This document shows positions 35,158-43,845 of a stretch of DNA of 64,000 bases, in pieces. The stretch covers positions 1 through 64,000 of the forward strand of contig JBALWH010000016.1 in NCBI GenBank assembly GCA_036960175.1, read 5' to 3'. Source of the stretch: Motiliproteus sp036960175. GTDB lineage: Bacteria; Pseudomonadota; Gammaproteobacteria; Pseudomonadales; Balneatricaceae. Under the pieces are notes generated by a model. The model ran no database searches, was not told the origin of the DNA, and saw nothing but the letters and a program-made list of their open reading frames with translations. Numbering within the stretch: the stretch's first letter is position 1; each line of letters begins with the position of its first letter. The position numbers were made by a program, and so were the translations under genes.

Positions 35158-37281
35158 ATGAATTCTCTGCTGTTTAGGATCCGACGTTTAAGCAGTACCA
35201 GCGCGATTGTGTTATTGACACTGTTTACCCTACTGCTGACCTGGCAGGTACGGAATTACTCTCAGAGTCTGGCTATTCAGAATATTCATAGTCAGGGGGA
35301 AGATCGGCTGCTGGGTTACATCACCGGTATTCGCCAGACTCTTAACCGCTCCAACCACCTCCCTTATGTGTTATCTCAAAATAGCGATGTCCGTGGCTTG
35401 CTCGCCGGTAATCAAGGCTTACAGCAGCAAGTTAACCAGTATCTGGAGCAGACCAATCAGATTGTCTCTAGCGCCCGTTGGTTCGTGTTGAATACCGGTG
35501 GTTATGTAGTGGCAAGCAGTAGCTGGCGCGGAGCGAGCAGTGAACTAGGGCGTTATTACGGCGATCGGCCCTTTTTCTTTAAGGCTCGCGAGGGGGAGCT
35601 GGGCCATTACGTGCAATTGCCGGGTGTGATCGACGTCCCTGGCTTTTACCTGTCAGCTCCCGTTTATGATGAACTGGAATTGATAGGAGTGGCGGTGGTG
35701 ATGATTGACCTGCGCAAACTACAGGAAATCTGGGCAGTGGCTCAAGAGCGTCTGCTGGTCAGTGACCAAGAAGGACTTATTTTCTTATCCAGCCTGCCAG
35801 AGTGGCGCGACCACCGGCTGCCGGGATTTGGTTATCTTGAAAGCGTGCAGCTGTTACCTTATCAGTGGCAACAGCTGGAGCTGACTGATGGCACCAACGT
35901 CAGTATTTTGTCTGAAGGCGAAGAACAACGTTATCTGGTTCAGTCCGTTGGTCTCGACGATCTGAAATGGCAGGTGCATATATTGTCCGATTTGGCGCCG
36001 GTTCGTCAGCAGCAAAAAACGGTCACCCTGTTTTGCCTCGGAGCCGGTTTTGTTATTGCGCTGTTGGCGTTGTTTTTTCGTGAACGCTTGTTGCGCAATA
36101 TTTCCCGGCGGGAAACTGAGACGTTGCGATTGCACAATGAGGCGCAGCAGCGCGCCATCATTAACAACACCCAGTCTGGTTTGTTAATGATGGATTCCCA
36201 TGGCCTAGTGATGTTTATCAACCCCCGAGCCTTGCAACAATTTGGTAGCGAAGAAAGTTCTGTGTTGGGGCAGCGCATCGACAACTTTATCGATATAGAA
36301 AACAGCCCTACGGAACTTAACGAACTATTCGATGGGCTGTCCCATGGTGAGAGGGTAGAACCGATTAATATCGTTGAAGGCAATGCTAGTCGAATGGACG
36401 GAAGCAGTTTCCCGATGTTGATATCGGTAAACCCTATTGCCTGGGAAGATCGCGATGGTTATTTGGTCACTTTGATTGATATTACGTTGCGTAAGCGCGC
36501 CGAGCAGGCCTTGAAACGCGCTAATGAAGAGCTTGAGCAGCGAGTCACAGAGCGCACTGAGGAGTTACGTGAAGCCCAGGGCGAGCTGATTCAGAGTAGT
36601 AAACTGGCCGCGCTGGGTACCATGTCGGCCGCCATTGCTCATGAGTTAAATCAGCCCCTGACCGCTATTCGTACCACGGCATCCAGTAGCAAGATATTAC
36701 TGCAACGACAGCAATATGATGCGGTAGAACAGAACCTGGATCGCTTAGGCGAGATGACCGAGCGTATGGCCTTGATCACCTCACAGTTAAAAATATTTGC
36801 CCATAAACGGCCGGAAAAATTCGGTGCGGTGGATTTTGGCATGGTGGTTAGTCATGTGTTGCAGATGTTCGTTGAACGTTTTGAGGAAGACGAGGTAGCA
36901 GTCAGTCAGCAGTTGCCTGAAAATATTCGTGTTCGGGGCGATCAACCAAGACTGGAGCAGGTCTTGATCAACCTGGTACGCAATGCGTTAGATTCAATGA
37001 GTGCATCTTCGGTACGAACCCTGCATGTAGAACTTTATAAGGATCTTGATCAAGCCTGCCTGACGATCAGGGACAGTGGTTGTGGTATCAGTGATGAGGT
37101 GCATGCTCACCTTTTTGACCCCTTTTTTACCACTAAGGATGTGGGCGAGGGACTAGGTCTAGGGTTGTCTATTTCTTATGGGATTATTCGCGATTTAGAA
37201 GGCGGCATCAGGGTAGAGAATATTGCAACAGGAGGGGCTTGCTTTAAGGTGTGGATTCCCCTGAACAGCAGTCCTGAATAG
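35158..37281 (+). CDS. DctB-like sensor histidine kinase
   Basis: The 707-residue kinase has a membrane helix at about 17-30, a large periplasmic double-Cache-type sensor (about 35-290), a second helix (about 291-310), a PAS domain (about 330-455), a coiled coil and HisKA-HATPase domains. The phosphorylated histidine is H495 in AIAHELNQPL, the DctB-type H-box. Nucleotide motifs NLVRNALDSM, DSGCGIS, FDPFFTTKDVGEGLGLGLS are intact. DctB-like kinases sense carboxylates in the periplasm. The next gene is the DctD-like regulator, 79 bp downstream. Confidence 0.93.
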   Translation: MNSLLFRIRRLSSTSAIVLLTLFTLLLTWQVRNYSQSLAIQNIHSQGEDRLLGYITGIRQTLNRSNHLPYVLSQNSDVRGLLAGNQGLQQQVNQYLEQTNQIVSSARWFVLNTGGYVVASSSWRGASSELGRYYGDRPFFFKAREGELGHYVQLPGVIDVPGFYLSAPVYDELELIGVAVVMIDLRKLQEIWAVAQERLLVSDQEGLIFLSSLPEWRDHRLPGFGYLESVQLLPYQWQQLELTDGTNVSILSEGEEQRYLVQSVGLDDLKWQVHILSDLAPVRQQQKTVTLFCLGAGFVIALLALFFRERLLRNISRRETETLRLHNEAQQRAIINNTQSGLLMMDSHGLVMFINPRALQQFGSEESSVLGQRIDNFIDIENSPTELNELFDGLSHGERVEPINIVEGNASRMDGSSFPMLISVNPIAWEDRDGYLVTLIDITLRKRAEQALKRANEELEQRVTERTEELREAQGELIQSSKLAALGTMSAAIAHELNQPLTAIRTTASSSKILLQRQQYDAVEQNLDRLGEMTERMALITSQLKIFAHKRPEKFGAVDFGMVVSHVLQMFVERFEEDEVAVSQQLPENIRVRGDQPRLEQVLINLVRNALDSMSASSVRTLHVELYKDLDQACLTIRDSGCGISDEVHAHLFDPFFTTKDVGEGLGLGLSISYGIIRDLEGGIRVENIATGGACFKVWIPLNSSPE

Positions 37282-37360
37282 TTAGTGGCTTTGATTCGAT
37301 GATCGCCGCTTTTTATATATAAAGCCAAAGGTCAAAGGTCAGACTCCAGTAGGTTAACAG

Positions 37361-38722
37361 ATGGAAGTACGTGGTCAGGTTTATCTAGTTGATGATGAAA
37401 AGCTGGTACGCCAAGCAACCGAACAATGGCTGCAATTGGCGGGTTTTGAGGTTACTGGTTTTTCCGATGCGGCCTCAGCGCTTGCTGCGTTGACAGAGGA
37501 TTTCGCAGGGGTAGTGATCAGTGATGTGAGAATGCCGCAAATGGACGGCCATCAATTGATGCATGAAGCGCTAAAAAAAGTGCCTGAGCTGCCGGTGATT
37601 CTGGTGACGGGTCATGGCCACGTACAGATGGCAATTCAGTCAGTACGTGATGGTGCTTATGATTTTATCGAAAAGCCCTATGATCCTGAAATACTTGTGG
37701 AAACGGTACATCGAGCCTGTGAAAAACGTCATCTGATGCTGGAAAACCAGCGCCTGCAACAACAGCTGGCCCACGATTCTGGCATTGAGTCTCGCATCAT
37801 CGGAATCTCCCCCGTGATTGTTCAGCTGCGCAAAGAGTTGTTGCGCATGGCGCAGATCGATACCAACCTGATTATTTATGGTGAAACCGGTAGTGGTAAA
37901 GAGCTGGTCGCCCAGTGTTTGCATGATTTTGGCCCTCGGCAGAAGGCCAAGTTCGTGCCTTTGAACTGCGCTGCCATACCGGAAAGTCTGTTTGAATCAG
38001 AGCTTTTTGGCCATGAAGCTGGAGCCTTTACCGGCGCTAACAAAAAGCGTCTGGGTAAGTTTGAATATGCCCACGGTGGTACTTTGTTTCTGGATGAAAT
38101 AGAAAGTATGCCTTTGAATCTGCAGGTGAAAATACTGCGGACTCTGCAGGAGGGGGCCGTCGAACATCTGGGAGATAATCGCCAAATAGAGGTGGATGTG
38201 CGGGTTATTGCGGCCACCAAAATCGAACTTAAAGGCGATGAGAGTTTCCGTCAGGATCTTTTTTATAGGCTTAACGTCGGCCAGTTGTACATACCGCCCT
38301 TGAGGGAGCGACAGCAGGATATCCCCTTGTTGTTTGAACATTTTTCCCGTCAGGAAACACAACGCTATGGGGTCGAATATATCCCCTGTTCCGGCCAGGA
38401 ATTACGCAGTCTGCAACAATACAGTTGGCCCGGGAATGTCCGTGAATTAAGAAACATAGCCATGCGTTATGGCCTTGACCCTCAGAGCAATATTACTGAA
38501 CTATTGGCGCCGGCCAGTTCGCCGCTGACCAGTGCTCCTAGCGAGTCTAAGATGCCCTTAAGTTTGCAAGTGCATAACTTTGAAGCGCAGATTATTCGCC
38601 GTAGCCTGCAGAAACATCAGGGCAATATTCTGGCGGTAATGGACGAGTTGGACCTGCCCCGCAGGACGCTGAATCAGAAGATGCAGAATTACGGAATCAG
38701 CCGTTCAGATTTCCGCGATTAA
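37361..38722 (+). CDS. DctD-like sigma54-dependent response regulator
   Basis: The 453-residue activator has a receiver domain (residues about 5-120, phosphorylated D55 in VISDVRMPQMDG), an AAA+ domain with Walker A GETGSGKE at 174-181 and the sigma54-contacting GAFTGA at 221-226, and a Fis-type HTH (NFEAQIIRRSLQKHQGNI to LPRRTLNQKMQNYG). All catalytic elements are present. It should act with the upstream DctB-like kinase at the sigma54 promoter at 39020, the nearest in the window. Confidence 0.95.
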   Translation: MEVRGQVYLVDDEKLVRQATEQWLQLAGFEVTGFSDAASALAALTEDFAGVVISDVRMPQMDGHQLMHEALKKVPELPVILVTGHGHVQMAIQSVRDGAYDFIEKPYDPEILVETVHRACEKRHLMLENQRLQQQLAHDSGIESRIIGISPVIVQLRKELLRMAQIDTNLIIYGETGSGKELVAQCLHDFGPRQKAKFVPLNCAAIPESLFESELFGHEAGAFTGANKKRLGKFEYAHGGTLFLDEIESMPLNLQVKILRTLQEGAVEHLGDNRQIEVDVRVIAATKIELKGDESFRQDLFYRLNVGQLYIPPLRERQQDIPLLFEHFSRQETQRYGVEYIPCSGQELRSLQQYSWPGNVRELRNIAMRYGLDPQSNITELLAPASSPLTSAPSESKMPLSLQVHNFEAQIIRRSLQKHQGNILAVMDELDLPRRTLNQKMQNYGISRSDFRD

Positions 38723-38743
38723 GGTGCTGAAAACCGTCAACTA

Positions 38744-38948
38744 GGCAAAATCTTGCCGATTAGTATTAATCCTCTTGCTCTAAATTGCGAATTGATGGCC
38801 TTTTTGTCGCAAGTTAAGGATTTCACACCGCATAAGATGCGCATTTAACATTGCATTGGGAATCAAAGTAACAACCGTTGGATGCCTGCGCCAAATAAGC
38901 GAAATATTGCCTATATAGCGTTTTTCATATGAGCAAAAAATTGCCTAT
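38744..38948. promoter_or_regulatory. Candidate enhancer (UAS) region for the DctD-like regulator
   Basis: Upstream of the sigma54 promoter lie two palindromes with the same geometry: GGCAA-AATC-TTGCC (38744-38757) and GCAA-AAAA-TTGC (38933-38944). A wider inverted repeat TTGCGA...TCGCAA occupies 38785-38812. ATTGCCTAT is present twice, at 38906-38914 and 38940-38948, 34 bp apart. Five-bp half-sites with N4 spacing resemble the sites reported for AauR, a related sigma54 regulator (TTCGG-N4-CCGAA). Binding is inferred. Confidence 0.45.
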
Positions 38949-39019
38949 TGCTTCCATTGGATCCTGGGTTTTTTGGTAATCTTCTTTAAATACAGCTTCT
39001 TATTTTGTTTTTAATGGTC

Positions 39020-39035
39020 TGGCACGGTGGTTGCT
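39020..39035 (+). promoter_or_regulatory. Sigma54 promoter of TAXI-TRAP operon
   Basis: TGGCAC-GGTGG-TTGCT matches the sigma54 consensus TGGCAC-N5-TTGCW with GG and GC 10 bp apart. Expected transcription start is about 12 bp beyond the GC, near 39046, giving a leader of about 55 nt before ATG 39101. A sigma54 activator is encoded immediately upstream. Confidence 0.88.
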
Positions 39036-39100
39036 TTGTATTAAATGAATAAATGGTAAAGATCTCTTTAGATAAAAATAAACTGATGAGGAAAGTAAAG

Positions 39101-40132
39101 ATGCACACAAACAAGCGCAGTTTTATTAAAGGTCTGGGTATTGCTCTGACCCTTGGTACCACACTGGGTATCGCATCCCTCCCTGCACAGGCTGCGGAAG
39201 TCCGTTCTTATATTTTGGCTACAGCCTCTACCGGTGGAACCTACTATCCCGTTGGTGTTGCTCTAGCCACGCTGACCAAGATTAAGTTGGAACCTAAGCA
39301 CAAAATATCCATGTCTGCCATCAGCTCTGCCGGTTCTGGCGAGAACGTTAAGCTGCTGCGTGAGAACGAAGCACAGTTTGCGATCATGCAAGGACTCTAC
39401 GGTGCCTGGGCCTGGAACGGTGAAGGTAAAGTGAAAAAAAGCGGTCCTCAGAAAGGCCTGCGTTCCGTCAGTATGCTATGGCAGAACGTCGAACATCTGA
39501 GCGTACGGACTAAATATGTTAAAACCGGAACTGTCAGCGATCTGAAAACATTGTCCGGCAAGAAGTTTTCTATAGGTAAGCGTAACTCAGGTACTGAAGG
39601 TTCTGGCCGTCAGATTTTGAGCGGCCTGGGTATCGATGCCGATAAGTTTGATCTGGCCTTTTTGGGCTATGGGCCTTCTGCTGATGCTCTACAAAATGGA
39701 GCCATCGATGGCATGAATACACCTGCAGGAGTGCCTGTCAGTGCGGTTACTCGCGCCTATGCGGCATTGGGTGCTGATATGACTGTGTTGGATTTCACCG
39801 ATGCACAGATGAAAGAAGCCAATAACGGATACAACCTCTGGACCCGTTTTGTGGTTCCTGCCAACACCTATCCTGGTCAGACTAAAGACATCAACACCAT
39901 TGCGCAGCCTAACTTCCTGGCGGTACGTGATGATCTTTCCGACGATGATGTTTATAAGGTCACTAAAACTATCTACGAGAACCTTCCCTTCCTGAACGGT
40001 ATTCATAAGGCCACTAAGGCCATGTCATTGGAAAAAGCGATTGCTGGTCTGCCCGTGCCTTTGCATCCTGGTGCCGCTAAGTTCTACCGTGAACAAGGAC
40101 TGACTATTCCTACTCATCTGGTCGCTAACTAA
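39101..40132 (+). CDS. TAXI-family TRAP solute-binding protein
   Basis: The 343-residue periplasmic receptor has a Sec signal (1-31, ending PAQA) and TAXI-family motifs: ILATASTGGTYYPVGVALA, SSAGSGENVKLLRENEAQFA, KKFSIGKRNSGTEGSGRQIL and GYGPSADALQNGAIDG. The ATG at 39101 is chosen because GAGGAAAGTAAAG precedes it; the longer frame from 39053 has no site. It lies directly under a sigma54 promoter. TAXI receptors bind carboxylates or amino acids; ligand here is inferred from neighbours to be 2-hydroxyglutarate or a close relative. Confidence 0.93.
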   Translation: MHTNKRSFIKGLGIALTLGTTLGIASLPAQAAEVRSYILATASTGGTYYPVGVALATLTKIKLEPKHKISMSAISSAGSGENVKLLRENEAQFAIMQGLYGAWAWNGEGKVKKSGPQKGLRSVSMLWQNVEHLSVRTKYVKTGTVSDLKTLSGKKFSIGKRNSGTEGSGRQILSGLGIDADKFDLAFLGYGPSADALQNGAIDGMNTPAGVPVSAVTRAYAALGADMTVLDFTDAQMKEANNGYNLWTRFVVPANTYPGQTKDINTIAQPNFLAVRDDLSDDDVYKVTKTIYENLPFLNGIHKATKAMSLEKAIAGLPVPLHPGAAKFYREQGLTIPTHLVAN

Positions 40133-40157
40133 AGTCGTTATTATTTAAGAAAACCCC

Positions 40158-40176
40158 GGGTGCCTGCTTGGCACCC
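40158..40176 (+). terminator. Stem-loop after TAXI gene
   Basis: GGGTGCC-TGCTT-GGCACCC is a perfect 7-bp hairpin 25 bp after the TAXI stop, followed only by TTAG. It could protect the receptor mRNA 3' end or terminate weakly. Confidence 0.55.
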
Positions 40177-40249
40177 TTAGTTAACGTGATTTGGGCTTAC
40201 CACCAGTGAACTGGGATTCTGCTCCTTGGTCGCTTCAAGAGGTGGATTT

Positions 40250-40275
40250 GAGTGCCCTTAGGGGCGCTCCTTTTT
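40250..40275 (+). terminator. Intrinsic terminator/attenuator before TRAP permease
   Basis: GAGTGCCC and GGGCGCTC pair (one G-T) around a TTAG loop and are followed by CCTTTTT-type sequence. It lies about 150 bp upstream of the permease, so read-through would set receptor mRNA above permease mRNA, the usual need of binding-protein transporters. Confidence 0.7.
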
Positions 40276-40421
40276 AAGCCTGAAATGGTCAGTCATTGAA
40301 TTATTGTTTGGCCATATCACTTCTGAAACTGTCTTTTTAAGAAAATCTGGATGTCGCAACTGCTGTTTTCTTCTGAGAAGCCTTATCTCGGAGGCCGTTG
40401 TTGCACTGTGGGAGGTTGGTT

Positions 40422-42554
40422 ATGTCAGCTGATGCTTTGGTAGACAAAGAAACGCAAAAAAAACTCGAAGGCATGGAGTTGAGTCAACGCAGTGCCGATA
40501 GTCTTTCTGGTCGCGCCGTATACTGGTTGGGTATCGTATTCGCGCTGGCCCATATCTATTTTAATACTATAGGTACCTTGTCTGAACTCTGGGTATCGGC
40601 AATACACTTTGGTGGCTTTGCGCTGCTGTGCTCGCTGATGGTGCCGATGAAAAGAAGTTCAACCCATCGCGCCGGTATACTCCTTATCGATCTCGTTATT
40701 GGCTTGATTGCAGTGGCTTGCACGGTCTATTTGATCTTGATGGAAAACGCCCTGTATGACCGCGGCGTACATTTTATTACCAGTGATTGGATCGCTGCCT
40801 GCCTCGCCATTGCTGTGGCTCTTGAATTGACCCGACGCACGACTGGCTGGTTTATTCCCTGTCTGATAATAGTGGCCCTGACCTATGTGTTCTGGTGGGG
40901 GAAATACCTCGGTGGAGTCTTCCACTTTCCCGGTTTGAGTCTGGAAACCGTGATGTTCAGAAGTTATTTTAGCGGTGAGGGCATGTTTGGTTCCATCGCT
41001 CGTATCTCCTGGACCTTCGTCTTTATGTTTATTCTCTTCGGGGCCTTTCTGGTTAAATCCGGCGCTGGAGATTTTATTGTCGAACTGTCTCGCTGTGCTG
41101 CCGGACGCTTTGTCGGCGGACCTGGGTTTGTCGCTGTATTCGGCTCAGGTTTGATGGGGTCCGTCTCAGGCTCCTCAGTGGCTAATACCGTTTCCACCGG
41201 GGTCATCACTATTCCGCTGATGCAAAAAGCCGGTTTTCCTGCCAAATTTGCCGCAGGGGTGGAAGCGGCTGCCTCAACTGGAGGTCAGTTAATGCCGCCG
41301 GTCATGGGTGCAGGAGCCTTTATCATGGCCTCTTATACCCAGATTCCTTATATCGAGATTATTGGCTACGCATCCTTACCGGCACTTCTGTATTTTCTGT
41401 CGGTGGCTATGTTTGTTCGTATTGAGGCCAAACGCAGCCATGCTGATGCGGTGGAAATGGACACCCCTCCCATTGGTGAAGTGTTCAAAGGCGGCTGGCA
41501 TTTTCTGTTGCCTATCGCGGTACTGGTGAGCCTGTTAATCTACGGTTTTACGCCTACCTATGCCGCCGGTATTAGTATTATCTCGGTGATTGTCGCTTCC
41601 TGGTTGTCCACTAATCCCATGGGTGTTAAAGATATTTTTGATGCACTGGCTCAGGGTTCAAAGAATATGGCGACCACCGCTGTATTGCTGGTAGCGATTG
41701 GTCTGATCGTTAACGTGATTTCAACCACGGGGATAGGTAATACCTTTTCATTGATGATCAATAACTGGGCTGGCGGCAGTCTGTTGATTACCTTCGTTTT
41801 GATTGGCATTGCATCTCTGGTGTTGGGCATGGGGCTGCCAGTCACAGCCTCTTATATCGTTCTGGGCACACTGTCTGCGCCAGCACTTTATGGCCTGATG
41901 AGCGAAGCTAGTCTGGTGCAATTGATGATGGAAGGGGGGCTGCCGGAAGCCGCTAAAGCTATTTTTATGCTGGCTGATCCCGCGGCGGTAACTGCTCTTG
42001 CTGAACCCATGACGCAGGTTAATGCAGAAACCTTACTTGCTCAGATTCCCAGTGACTTCAAAGGCACTTTAGTGGAGCTGGCCTTGGATCCACAGATGCT
42101 GGCTATGACGTTGCTATCAGCCCACATGATAATCTTCTGGTTGTCTCAGGACAGTAACGTCACGCCTCCCGTCTGTTTGACAGCCTTTGCTGCTGCGGCC
42201 ATTGCAAAAACACCACCGATGGCAACGGGTTTCGCCGCCTGGAAGATAGCTAAGGGACTCTATATTGTGCCGCTACTTTTTGCCTATACGAACTTTATCG
42301 GCGGCTCTATGATAGAAATGCTGATCATATTCGCTTTCTCGCTGGTGGGGCTTTATGCCTTGGCAGCTGCGATGGAAGGCTATCTGGAAGCGCCGCTAAA
42401 TATCTTCGCCCGCTCCCTGTCATTAGCGCTAGGGGTGGCGTTGATTTGGCCTCATGAAATGATTGCTGTGAATATCGTTGCCTCGCTGCTGTTCTTTGGG
42501 TTGTTCTGGCACAGTCGTCGCACTGATCTGTCACTGCAAGCCGCTGCAGCCTGA
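40422..42554 (+). CDS. TRAP transporter fused DctQM permease
   Basis: The 710-residue permease joins the four-helix small (DctQ-like) and twelve-helix large (DctM-like) subunits, as is usual in TAXI-TRAP systems. Family features are GSGLMGSVSGSSVANTVSTG, EAAASTGGQLMPPVMGAGAF and SLVLGMGLPVTASYIVLGTL. The ATG at 40422 is preceded by GGGAGG at about 6 bp. TRAP permeases are driven by sodium or proton gradients. With the upstream receptor it forms a complete transporter; lhgO begins 22 bp downstream. Confidence 0.94.
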   Translation: MSADALVDKETQKKLEGMELSQRSADSLSGRAVYWLGIVFALAHIYFNTIGTLSELWVSAIHFGGFALLCSLMVPMKRSSTHRAGILLIDLVIGLIAVACTVYLILMENALYDRGVHFITSDWIAACLAIAVALELTRRTTGWFIPCLIIVALTYVFWWGKYLGGVFHFPGLSLETVMFRSYFSGEGMFGSIARISWTFVFMFILFGAFLVKSGAGDFIVELSRCAAGRFVGGPGFVAVFGSGLMGSVSGSSVANTVSTGVITIPLMQKAGFPAKFAAGVEAAASTGGQLMPPVMGAGAFIMASYTQIPYIEIIGYASLPALLYFLSVAMFVRIEAKRSHADAVEMDTPPIGEVFKGGWHFLLPIAVLVSLLIYGFTPTYAAGISIISVIVASWLSTNPMGVKDIFDALAQGSKNMATTAVLLVAIGLIVNVISTTGIGNTFSLMINNWAGGSLLITFVLIGIASLVLGMGLPVTASYIVLGTLSAPALYGLMSEASLVQLMMEGGLPEAAKAIFMLADPAAVTALAEPMTQVNAETLLAQIPSDFKGTLVELALDPQMLAMTLLSAHMIIFWLSQDSNVTPPVCLTAFAAAAIAKTPPMATGFAAWKIAKGLYIVPLLFAYTNFIGGSMIEMLIIFAFSLVGLYALAAAMEGYLEAPLNIFARSLSLALGVALIWPHEMIAVNIVASLLFFGLFWHSRRTDLSLQAAAA

Positions 42555-42576
42555 GTTCAAACACAGGGAGAATTTC

Positions 42577-43830
42577 ATGAGTAAGATCTATGATTTTGTG
42601 GTGATCGGCGGTGGTATCGTCGGTCTATCTACCGCCTGGCAGCTGCAGCAACGCTATCCCGGCAAGCGTATTCTGGTGTTGGAAAAGGAAGCTGAATTTG
42701 CCAGCCATCAGACCGGCCACAATAGCGGTGTCATTCATGCCGGTGTTTATTATCAACCGGGTAGCCTGAAGGCCAAGTTTTGCCGTGAGGGCGTCGCGGC
42801 GACCATCGACTTTTGCCAGCAGCAGGGCATTGCCTATGAGCAATGCGGTAAGTTGTTGGTGGCCACCAATGAACAGGAATACCAGCGCATGGAGGCGCTG
42901 TTTGAACGTTGTCAGCAGAATCAGCTGGAGGTGGAATGGCTGGACCAGCAGCAGCTGCATGAGCGCGAGCCGAACATCAGTGGGGTTGGCGCGATTCTGG
43001 TGCCTAGCACCGGTATCGTCGATTATCAGCAGGTCTGCATCAAGATGGCCCAGTGTTTTTGTGATCTGGGCGGAGAGACTTTGTTGCAGGCAGAGGTCAG
43101 AGGCGTGCAAGAGAGCGCTGATCGTATATCGGTGAGTACCAATAAAGGTCAGTTTGATTGCCGCTTTCTGATCAGTTGCTCCGGCTTAATGGCGGACCGT
43201 ATCACTCGTATGCTGGGAATCGAAACAGATTTTCAGATTATTCCCTTTCGCGGCGAATACTACCGTTTGCCAGCGGACAAGAACGATATCGTTCAGCACC
43301 TGATTTATCCCATACCCGACCCTGATCTGCCGTTCCTGGGGGTGCATCTTACCCGCATGATCGACGGTTCTGTGACCGTCGGACCTAATGCGGTACAGGG
43401 CTGGAAACGTGAGGGCTATGGTCGCATTAATTTCAGCATCAGGGATGTCTGGGATATGCTGCGGTTTAGTGGTTTTTGGAGAGTAGCTGCCGCCAATCTG
43501 AAAACCGGTCTGATCGAAACCAAGAATTCTTGGTGGAAACCCGGTTACCTGAAGCTGGTTCAGAAATATTGTCCCAGCCTTAAACTTAGTGATTTGCAAC
43601 CTTATCCTGCTGGAATTCGTGCTCAGGCAGTGTTGAAAGACGGCACCCTGGTGCATGATTTTCTGTTTGCAAAAAGCCCCCGTTCTCTGCATGTCTGTAA
43701 TGCACCATCACCAGCGGCAACGTCTGCCATTCCCATTGGCAACTATATTGTTGAACAGGTGGTAGCGATGACTGATCAGGACTCAGAGTCCGAATCGGGC
43801 ACTGCAGCACCGCTGTCAGGAACCGGTTGA
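42577..43830 (+). CDS. lhgO: L-2-hydroxyglutarate oxidase/dehydrogenase
   Basis: LhgO is a membrane-associated flavoprotein that oxidises L-2-hydroxyglutarate to 2-oxoglutarate and passes electrons to quinone. The 417-residue protein has the Rossmann motif VVIGGGIVGLSTAW near the N-terminus, the ASHQTGHNSGVIHAGVYY signature of the family, the substrate-loop FRGEYYRL, and the C-terminal PYPAGIRAQAV. The ATG 42577 has GGGAG at about 8 bp; the open frame to 42478 overlaps the permease in another frame. It is in the TRAP operon. Related hydroxyacid oxidases of the DAO family are an alternative substrate assignment. Confidence 0.92.
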   Translation: MSKIYDFVVIGGGIVGLSTAWQLQQRYPGKRILVLEKEAEFASHQTGHNSGVIHAGVYYQPGSLKAKFCREGVAATIDFCQQQGIAYEQCGKLLVATNEQEYQRMEALFERCQQNQLEVEWLDQQQLHEREPNISGVGAILVPSTGIVDYQQVCIKMAQCFCDLGGETLLQAEVRGVQESADRISVSTNKGQFDCRFLISCSGLMADRITRMLGIETDFQIIPFRGEYYRLPADKNDIVQHLIYPIPDPDLPFLGVHLTRMIDGSVTVGPNAVQGWKREGYGRINFSIRDVWDMLRFSGFWRVAAANLKTGLIETKNSWWKPGYLKLVQKYCPSLKLSDLQPYPAGIRAQAVLKDGTLVHDFLFAKSPRSLHVCNAPSPAATSAIPIGNYIVEQVVAMTDQDSESESGTAAPLSGTG

Positions 43831-43845
43831 ATAAGGTAAAGCACT

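Noticed and set aside
39101..39193. Tat signal in the TAXI protein
   Set aside because: Only one arginine (KRSF) is present, so it is an ordinary Sec signal.
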